A stretch of 64,000 nt of DNA, taken from contig JACRPN010000012.1 in the NCBI GenBank assembly GCA_016223145.1, positions 62,001-126,000 on the forward strand, in the 5' to 3' direction. This DNA is from Armatimonadota bacterium. GTDB taxonomy: Bacteria; Armatimonadota; Fimbriimonadia; Fimbriimonadales; Fimbriimonadaceae. This document shows positions 58,552 through 64,000 of this stretch, one piece after another. The notes beneath the pieces are model-generated. The model did not search any database, was not told the DNA's origin, and saw nothing but the letters and a program-made list of their open reading frames with translations. How positions within the stretch are numbered: the stretch's first letter is position 1; each line of letters begins with the position of its first letter. A program made the translations under genes and the position numbers.

Positions 58552-59211
58552 TTACTTGCGTCGGCGAATCAGCGCGAGCGCGCCAAGACCGAGAACCGCG
58601 ATGGAAGCGGGCTCGGGAACAGGATTGGCTTCGAGCTGCATGTAGAAGTTGGCAAGGAAGGTGCCGCCACCGAAAGATCGGACATCGCCTGAAGTGAACA
58701 CACCATCGTTTGCGACATCTCGGAAGTAGTTGTCGGCGGAAGAGCCGATCGTTACCCCGCCGCCCGCGAAGAGCGCAGTCGCCCCCGAGGCGAGAAGGGT
58801 GTTCGTTCCCGTGGCAACAAAGGCCAGCTCGACGCCACCGGTTCCATCCGCCCAGGCAAAGCCGGAACCGAGGTTCAACATGCCAGTCTCATAGGCGCCG
58901 TCGGCCAGGGCTCCGAAGGAAACCCTATACGCCGCCAGAGCGCCGCTAAAGATGTTGACGGTGTTGGTCGTGTCCAAGCCATCGTAGAACGTTACGAGCA
59001 CATCGAACCCGTTGTTGGCACCTTGGACCGCAAAGCCCATGTTGTAGCCAACAATCTGACGATTCGTGCCGCCCAAGTTGATACCGTCACCAACGTGCGT
59101 GCGAGGGGTGCTACCGGTGGTGAACAGAGTTCCAGCGCGATTGTCGTAGACCAGTTCAGCCTGAGATATTGCTGCAACAAAGAGCAGCGAAAGAACTAGA
59201 AGCTTTTTCAT
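58552..59211 (-). CDS. PEP-CTERM sorting-domain protein
   Basis: A 219-residue exported protein. Signal peptide MKKLLVLSLLFVAAISQA; Gly/Ala/Thr/Asn-rich beta middle; C-terminal VPEPASIAVLGLGALALIRR with the PEP motif, a helix and basic end, recognised by exosortase. No exosortase gene lies in this window. A strong GGAGGAG ribosome site precedes the ATG and an intrinsic terminator follows, so it is an isolated, well-expressed unit. The 200-base upstream gap (59212-59411) is richer in A and T than the surroundings; no clear promoter is assigned. Confidence 0.9.
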   Translation of the reverse strand: MKKLLVLSLLFVAAISQAELVYDNRAGTLFTTGSTPRTHVGDGINLGGTNRQIVGYNMGFAVQGANNGFDVLVTFYDGLDTTNTVNIFSGALAAYRVSFGALADGAYETGMLNLGSGFAWADGTGGVELAFVATGTNTLLASGATALFAGGGVTIGSSADNYFRDVANDGVFTSGDVRSFGGGTFLANFYMQLEANPVPEPASIAVLGLGALALIRRRK

Positions 59212-59411
59212 TTCTCCTCCAAAAAGACAAATGCCAACCGAGAATGCTATTCACGCCTCAGGCGGCACTGGACACATGATAATCGCTAATAGGACAAATA
59301 CCAGCATTTACCCAAAGAAGTCAGGTACAAATACGTGTCACGAGGAGCACTTTTCCTGCTCTTCGCGCGAGTGGGCAAGCAATATTACCAGGCTACTCTA
59401 TGGTTTAGCGA

Positions 59412-60095
59412 TCAGAGGTAAAGCTCTTTGATGCCAATCACCGAACCTAAAGCCAGGAGTATCGCTTCCCAAGCCGCCCGCCCAATCCACTCCGCCCGGC
59501 GCTTGTTCTCTTGAGCGATGCTTGCGGCAACATCGGCGGGGTTCCCAGAGAGTTCTTCTCGCTTGGTCGTGCCAAAGCGGGGCCCTTTCGCCTCACCGCC
59601 AAAAACCTTGCCGTCGATGAGCAGCTTGTTTCCAGGCACATCGAGAAGCCAGAGTCGAACCTTGACCTTCGTGTTGCTTGCAGCCCCACTTAGGTTCGCG
59701 AGTACCGCACTAGCCTCGTAGTTTTGCTGGGAGGCGTCGGAGATCGTGGCCAAGATAACGAAGTTGGCTCCAAGCTCATCGCCCAGCTTCTTGAGACCCC
59801 GCTGGCCACGGTCTTTGGCTTTTGTCAAATCCAGTTGCAGCTTCTGGATCGCCGCTCTGACGTCGTCCTCGGCGAATCCCTCATAGCGCACCTCCCGGAT
59901 TGCCTGATGAAGCTTCTCTCGGACCACCCTTGCAGCTTCAGCTCGTACGCTCTCCTTGTCGGCATTGGGAAAGCGAGGCTCAAAAGTGCTCTGGATGCCG
60001 GCCACCGCGACACGAATCCGGTCGTCCTGTGCCTTTGCCGCAGGCAAGAGGGCCAAAGTGATGCAGAGAAGTGCGAAGATCTTGCTCAGGGCCAT
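59412..60095 (-). CDS. Exported protein of unknown function, possibly CsgG/TolB-N-like fold
   Basis: A 227-residue protein with signal peptide (IFALLCITLALLPAAKA). The mature part starts DDRIRVAVAGIQSTFEPRF, has a helical stretch (VRAEAARVVREKLHQAIREV) and GANFVILATISDASQQNYEA, VKVRLWLLDVPGNKLLIDGK. The pattern of an activity-sensing beta-alpha fold with a conserved GANFVI strand resembles curli/lipoprotein-assembly proteins such as CsgG, but the match is not strong. A C-terminal hydrophobic segment may anchor it. Confidence 0.55.
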   Translation of the reverse strand: MALSKIFALLCITLALLPAAKAQDDRIRVAVAGIQSTFEPRFPNADKESVRAEAARVVREKLHQAIREVRYEGFAEDDVRAAIQKLQLDLTKAKDRGQRGLKKLGDELGANFVILATISDASQQNYEASAVLANLSGAASNTKVKVRLWLLDVPGNKLLIDGKVFGGEAKGPRFGTTKREELSGNPADVAASIAQENKRRAEWIGRAAWEAILLALGSVIGIKELYL

Positions 60096-60222
60096 CGCAG
60101 TTCAGACGCGCGGCCGATGCGCCGCGTTCCGCCCCGAGACGAGAGAAGCGGAGGCTCGACTGGCATACGGGTGGCCTCTTTTTGGGGCATGTCGGGAGGG
60201 GTCCGTCCGGTAACCTGCCCGC

Positions 60223-60996
60223 ATGGCCCAACTCCCCGACCACGTCCTAAGGAACCGTCAGTTCTGGTCGGATATGGCCGGGAACTGGGTCGCCCCAGGA
60301 AGGCGCGCCTGGGAGCAAAAGGAGATCACGTGGGGCTGTTTCGAGGTCCCCGAGCGAACGGTTGGTGCGCTTGGCGACCTATCCCAATGGGCCGATAGGG
60401 ACGTCATCGAGCTCGGCTGCGGCACCGCGTACTTCTCTTCCTGGTTCGCGCGGCTGGGGGCCAGACCCGTCGGCATCGACATCACCCCTCCGCAACTCGA
60501 ATCGGCCCGCGCTTTTCAGCAGGAGTTCGGCCTGGAGTTTCCCTTAATCGAAGGGAGCGCCGAGGAGGTGCCATATCCCGATGCGAGCTTCGATCTTGCA
60601 TTCAGCGAGTTCGGGGCAAGCATCTGGTGCGACCCGGCGAAGTGGATTCCTGAGGCGGCCAGGCTCTTGAGGCCCGGCGGCAAGCTTGTCTTTCTGCGGA
60701 ACTCGACCCTCTCGATCTTGTGCACGGCCCTAACTGGCCCGACGACTGACGGCATGAAACGCGATCAGTTCGGCATGTACCGGTTGGAATGGGACGACGA
60801 CGACTCGGTCGAATTCCATCCGCCGACCGGAGCGATGCTCAGAATCCTGAGGTCTGCCGGGTTCGAGGTTGAGGACCTGATCGAGCTTGAGCCGCCACCC
60901 GATGCACCGGAAACCCGCCACGAGTACATCAGCCTGGATTGGGCTCGACGCTGGCCGGCCGAAGAGATCTGGGTCGGGCGGAAGAAGGAGTGTTAG
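60223..60996 (+). CDS. Class I SAM-dependent methyltransferase
   Basis: A 257-residue methyltransferase. Motif I VIELGCGTAYFSSWFARLG (65-83), motif II region PVGIDITPPQLESAR, and post-motif FDLAFSEFGASIWCDP followed by RLLRPGGKLVFL. Substrate cannot be deduced; related proteins methylate small molecules. ATG 60223 is used; no strong ribosome site is seen. The downstream gap to 61183 holds a bounded repeat element and a hairpin. Confidence 0.88.
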   Translation: MAQLPDHVLRNRQFWSDMAGNWVAPGRRAWEQKEITWGCFEVPERTVGALGDLSQWADRDVIELGCGTAYFSSWFARLGARPVGIDITPPQLESARAFQQEFGLEFPLIEGSAEEVPYPDASFDLAFSEFGASIWCDPAKWIPEAARLLRPGGKLVFLRNSTLSILCTALTGPTTDGMKRDQFGMYRLEWDDDDSVEFHPPTGAMLRILRSAGFEVEDLIELEPPPDAPETRHEYISLDWARRWPAEEIWVGRKKEC

Positions 60997-61011
60997 GGCA
61001 GGACTACTGCG

Positions 61012-61134
61012 CATCTCAAATGTCGCTATTCCGCCCTTACAGGGCTCGATCGCAAACGGCCACCAGGTTCCAGGGCTTTACCCTTCGCTTCAACATTTCG
61101 GCCCGTTGGGCCTCCGGAAACGACTTCTGAGATG
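61012..61134. repeat. 123-bp element bounded by 14-base inverted repeats
   Basis: Ends CATCTCAAATGTCG (61012-61025) and CGACTTCTGAGATG (61121-61134) are inverted with two mismatches. The inside contains GCCC/GGGC stem blocks (CCGCCCTTACAGGGC, GGCCCGTTGGGCC). It resembles small non-autonomous palindromic elements seen in other genomes. No target-site duplication can be called. Confidence 0.6.
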
Positions 61135-61143
61135 CGCTCTAGC

Positions 61144-61164
61144 CTCCACCCCGAAGGGGTGGAG
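61144..61164. terminator. Bidirectional hairpin between convergent genes
   Basis: CTCCACCCC-GAA-GGGGTGGAG, a perfect 9-bp stem; the minus strand reads as a UUCG-type loop. It sits 19 bases before the stop of the outer-membrane gene (minus) and 148 bases past the methyltransferase (plus). No clear U-tract. Confidence 0.55.
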
Positions 61165-61182
61165 ACATCTATTCCTGGAGAC

Positions 61183-62229
61183 TTATTTGAAGCTGCAGGC
61201 GACCGTGATCCTGAAGAACACGTTGTTCTTGGGTCCGCTGGAGAGCTTGGAGTCGCGGTAACTCACATACTCGATATTCGGGATCACCTTGACGTCCTGC
61301 GAGAGCTTGAACTCGATCCCAGCCACATAGAACGTCGGGATGGCGTCCGGCGAAAGCGCCAGATAGTTGATCTTGTCTGCGCCCGGAACGGGATCGCTCA
61401 GGAAGTCCACACGGATGAAGGGCCGGGCGGTCTCGCTGGCCTTGGAATCCAAGTAGAGCGAGGTCACCCTGACCTTGGTGTCCGGCCCGCTGGTGTTCTG
61501 CCGCCTCTGCTCCGCGAAGAGCACTCCGGCGCGCGAGGTCTTGCCGACGTACATGAGGTTGGCCTGCAAGGTCCGCCAGTCGGTGTGCCCCGGCTTATCC
61601 CATTGGTCCGCATAGGCGTCCAGAGTGACCTCATCGGTGAGCTTGTGGCTCAGGAGGAGGTAGGTCGCCAGACCCTTGGTGGCCTTGCCCTTGGTGCCGC
61701 TTCCGTTGCCGAGCATCAGCCAATAGGAGGTCTTCTTGTCGGCACTCAGCGCTCCTCGGAAGCTCACGCCCTGGTCGCGTGCCTCACCCATCTTGTAGAG
61801 GTCGAGCGGGGTCTTCTCGACGGGGCGATAGCCGAGCGCATTTTCGACCCCCTCCCAAGTGGGCGTCGGGATCAATCCAAACGCGATCGTGTGGCCGTTC
61901 TGGGTGTGGGCCAGGTAGACGTCCTTGAAGAAGGGCTGAAGCGTGGAGGTGCTGGTGAAGTCGCCCGGACTCCCGGCCTCAAGGCGCAGACGGGCCGAAA
62001 AACGATCGTCCATTTTCTTGTCGTAGGTCAGGTAGATGCGCCGGAACCAGAAGCCGTTCATTCCTTTGATCGCGGAGTTGTGGTGCTGGCTGACGTTGTA
62101 ATAGTCGCCAAAGAACAGGCCCGAGATCTGGCCGGGGTCCTTGGCCTGGCCTAGAGAATGGGCGGCCAAAAGTGGGAGGAAGAGTGTGGCTGAGAGCCTG
62201 AGCCCTGGTTTCGATGTCTCGTATTTCAT
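61183..62229 (-). CDS. Outer-membrane beta-barrel protein (porin-like)
   Basis: A 348-residue exported protein. After a signal peptide (SATLFLPLLAAHSLGQA) it shows alternating beta strands with aromatic girdles: ISGLFFGDYYNVSQHHNS, GFWFRRIYLTYDKKMDDRFS, RLRLEAGS, YLLLSHKLTDEVTLDAYADQ (cited in part), VKVIPNIEYVSYRD, and an aromatic strand at the end (NNVFFRITVACSF). This fits a 16-18-stranded porin. A good AAGGAAAGGA ribosome site precedes the ATG. Substrate is unknown. Confidence 0.8.
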   Translation of the reverse strand: MKYETSKPGLRLSATLFLPLLAAHSLGQAKDPGQISGLFFGDYYNVSQHHNSAIKGMNGFWFRRIYLTYDKKMDDRFSARLRLEAGSPGDFTSTSTLQPFFKDVYLAHTQNGHTIAFGLIPTPTWEGVENALGYRPVEKTPLDLYKMGEARDQGVSFRGALSADKKTSYWLMLGNGSGTKGKATKGLATYLLLSHKLTDEVTLDAYADQWDKPGHTDWRTLQANLMYVGKTSRAGVLFAEQRRQNTSGPDTKVRVTSLYLDSKASETARPFIRVDFLSDPVPGADKINYLALSPDAIPTFYVAGIEFKLSQDVKVIPNIEYVSYRDSKLSSGPKNNVFFRITVACSFK

Positions 62230-62349
62230 AAGTCCTTTCCTTTACTGAAAGACGGAGTTATCCTAACATAGTGGCCTTAAGAGTGGGTTAAGGCTGTGTC
62301 ATTTGGGGCTGCCCGAAGTCGCCGAAGAGGCGGGCTATGGTGAGGACGC

Positions 62350-62664
62350 TCAGTCTCCGCCGATGCCCTCATCGAGCATGAACTCCATGTCGTCGGAGGC
62401 CTTGTCGTCGAGCGCGGCGCCCATCTCGCGGGCCAAGCGGCGCGCGCCGGAATAGCTCTCCGGCTCCCCAGAGACGTCTATCTGATCGGCAATCTCAGAG
62501 AGCCGCGCATCCTCATCGCGCCCCTGGGAAAAGCGGCTGACAAGCTTCTGCAGCCTCGCGGAGCCGCACTTGGGGCAGCGGCCCGCCTCGCTCTCGGCGG
62601 TCATGCCGACCAGCAGCTGGAACCGCTCGGAACACTCGATGCACTGGAACTCGTAGATCGGCAC
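62350..62664 (-). CDS. FmdB-family zinc-ribbon protein
   Basis: A 104-residue protein beginning MPIYEFQCIECSERFQLLV with two CxxC pairs (Cys8-Cys11 and the CPKCGS pair), the FmdB/CxxC-CxxC-SSSS regulator signature. An acidic tail (about 45-104) follows. The zinc ribbon probably binds nucleic acid or protein. Function is not established for the family. Confidence 0.9.
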   Translation of the reverse strand: MPIYEFQCIECSERFQLLVGMTAESEAGRCPKCGSARLQKLVSRFSQGRDEDARLSEIADQIDVSGEPESYSGARRLAREMGAALDDKASDDMEFMLDEGIGGD

Positions 62665-62911
62665 AATCCATTGTGGTCTGAAGTGCGGAAGGATGAGGTG
62701 GGGTGTCCCATTAGTCGTCGGGCCTCAACGCGCCGCCCCCTTTCCCGGTCCCGACTACATCGGGATCTTCGATTCGCTTCGCTCACCGGCCGCTCCCACG
62801 AGGGGCCAGGTGGGTACGGTGTCCCCGGTTTCAAGCTCAAATGAGTCGAGAACCCAGCAAAATCGCCTACAATAAGGCTGTCCTGAAGTCGCACGGATGC
62901 GCGGAGGGCTC

Positions 62912-64000
62912 ATGAAAGGAATCGCCGTCGCCACCACCCTACTTGCCTGCGTTGCCATCGGCCGGCCGCAAAGCACCGCGCCGGGCCTCTTTTCGGACGA
63001 CGAACGCAGCCAGATCCTCGCTTTCTGGAGCGCGCCAGGGCGGACATCGATCGCGCCTTGGTCCGACCCCGCAAGAGGGGGACCCTGGCAGGTTCGCTTG
63101 ACCGCAGACGGATCGCTCTGGCTCTGGAACTACAACAAGGCGCGCGGCATCGGCAAGACACCGCCGAACCAGGTGCCCGGGGCACAGAATGAGGAGCAGA
63201 GGTCCTGGGAAGCCTGGATCGACGCCAAGGTGGCGCGCGACCGGTGGGAAGCGGGCAAGCTCGCCGAATCGATGAACGCCGCGCTTTCCGGAAGGCTGCC
63301 CGACGCCAACCCACTGGCCAACCCCGAACCGCCCATCCCCGGCCCCATACCGGATGGCCTCTTCGCCCTCGGAGGAAATCCGCCCAACATGGCTGTCGCC
63401 GTCGTGCCGCTGACCTATCAGATCGACCTCGGCGAAGGAAGGCGTTCGGTGCTCACCGATCATCCCGCCATGGCGCCGCGCTACGCCTACTACCGGTTTC
63501 CTCAAGGGGTGATGCTTGGCGGAAGGAGACTCAAGGACCTACCTCAAGCAGAACTGAACCGGCTCTTTGAGGCGGCCGGGGTCAGCGCCAAGGAGCGCAA
63601 GGCGATGGCGGCGGTGTCCTCGCTCGAGGGCGGATTCGAGTCGGTGAACACCTACGACACCGGGTTCGTTTCCGTTGGCTTTATCCAGTTTGCCTGCCTG
63701 CAGGGTGGGAGCGGATCCCTTGGAAAGCTGCTGCTTCAATACAAGGCGAACCAGCCCGAGGCGTTTCAGTCCGACTTCCACCGTTTTGGGGTCGATGTGA
63801 GCCCCGAGGGTTCTCTCGTCGTGGTCGATCCCGCCACCGGCGCCGAGGTTTCGGGCCAATCCGCAGCGCGCAAGATCATCGACGACAAGCGGCTCATCGC
63901 CGTGTTCCAGGTGGCTGGAGCTTCGAGCGAGCCCTTTCGCGTGGCGCAAATTGCCGCCGCGAAGGGGCAGTTCTTGCCCAGCGCAGACTCTGTGTCGCTC
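62912..64000 (+). CDS. Exported lysozyme-like protein, 3' end outside window
   Basis: The 363 visible residues start MKGIAVATTLLACVAIGRPQ (signal peptide) after a GGAGGG ribosome site. Pro-rich segments (NPLANPEPPIPGPIPDG) precede a domain with AVSSLEGGFESVNTYDTGF and VSVGFIQFACLQGGSGSLGK, which resembles glutamate-dependent lysozyme or transglycosylase folds (catalytic Glu in SLEGGF). This is a weak but specific resemblance. The reading frame was translated by hand and is open to the window edge. Confidence 0.6.
   Translation, partial: MKGIAVATTLLACVAIGRPQSTAPGLFSDDERSQILAFWSAPGRTSIAPWSDPARGGPWQVRLTADGSLWLWNYNKARGIGKTPPNQVPGAQNEEQRSWEAWIDAKVARDRWEAGKLAESMNAALSGRLPDANPLANPEPPIPGPIPDGLFALGGNPPNMAVAVVPLTYQIDLGEGRRSVLTDHPAMAPRYAYYRFPQGVMLGGRRLKDLPQAELNRLFEAAGVSAKERKAMAAVSSLEGGFESVNTYDTGFVSVGFIQFACLQGGSGSLGKLLLQYKANQPEAFQSDFHRFGVDVSPEGSLVVVDPATGAEVSGQSAARKIIDDKRLIAVFQVAGASSEPFRVAQIAAAKGQFLPSADSVSL

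Overview
High-GC bacterial chromosome segment with no phage, plasmid, CRISPR or rRNA signal. Several traits point to a Gram-negative-type bacterium near Armatimonadota (Fimbriimonadales), with Planctomycetota or Verrucomicrobiota as alternatives: a PEP-CTERM protein, a DUF1549/DUF1553 cytochrome protein paired with a DUF1501 protein, a TIGR03790 lipoprotein, SLBB export and outer-membrane proteins, a CcmABC(D) heme exporter, and frequent GTG/TTG starts with 4-base ATGA or TTGA overlaps. The placement is inference from gene content.

Layout. 1-6421 (mostly minus): GH106-like glycosidase (cut by the window edge), a small membrane protein, a large unknown protein, a YbgC-type thioesterase, a NanE-NanK fusion and a family-4 uracil-DNA glycosylase. 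6535-9518 (plus): FemAB/CelD-like acyltransferase, GT2 glycosyltransferase and a TIGR03790 lipoprotein. 9491-18144 (mostly minus): a membrane GAF/degenerate-GGDEF sensor, glyS, an AraC-type regulator, a SpoIIM-like protein, an M28 peptidase, MgtC and a VOC protein. 18247-21267: a 1006-aa secreted caspase-fold/TPR protein. 21295-24152: lexA with a near-consensus promoter overlapped by a palindrome, then ccmABC plus a 45-aa CcmD-like ORF. 24207-27693: tmk, a LolA-like protein overlapping ribH, a secreted unknown and an HD protein. 27745-33698: GH38 alpha-mannosidase, a DprA-like protein, threonine dehydrogenase and DoxX. 33808-40972: MarR with two matching operators, an unknown beta-rich protein, a stand-alone SelB winged-helix protein, a glycosylasparaginase-type hydrolase, a zinc-ribbon coiled coil, a lipoprotein, a serine hydrolase and an OppD-like ATPase. 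41061-45780: a sugar ABC importer without its ATPase and an SLBB exporter. 45849-50798: two tRNA-Gly genes and the DUF1549-DUF1501 pair. 50872-58282: an oversized argS, a two-ATPase/two-permease ABC-2 operon, ndk and riboflavin synthase. 58552-64000: a PEP-CTERM protein with an intrinsic terminator, a secreted unknown, a methyltransferase, an outer-membrane barrel, an FmdB zinc ribbon and a lysozyme-like secreted protein cut by the right edge.

The most unusual signal is a set of degenerate tandem arrays with fixed unit lengths of 7, 8 or 9 bases. They stay in phase for up to 17 units and are often arranged as inverted arms around a loop. They fill many intergenic gaps and also sit in frame inside three protein genes: the GH106-like enzyme, the glycosylasparaginase-type hydrolase and, at least five times, argS. 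The argS product is about 200 residues longer than usual as a result. Known precedents are Rickettsia palindromic elements and cyanobacterial short tandem heptamer repeats; I do not recognise these families. No gene-free stretch exceeds 300 bases; the shorter gaps with visible content are listed.
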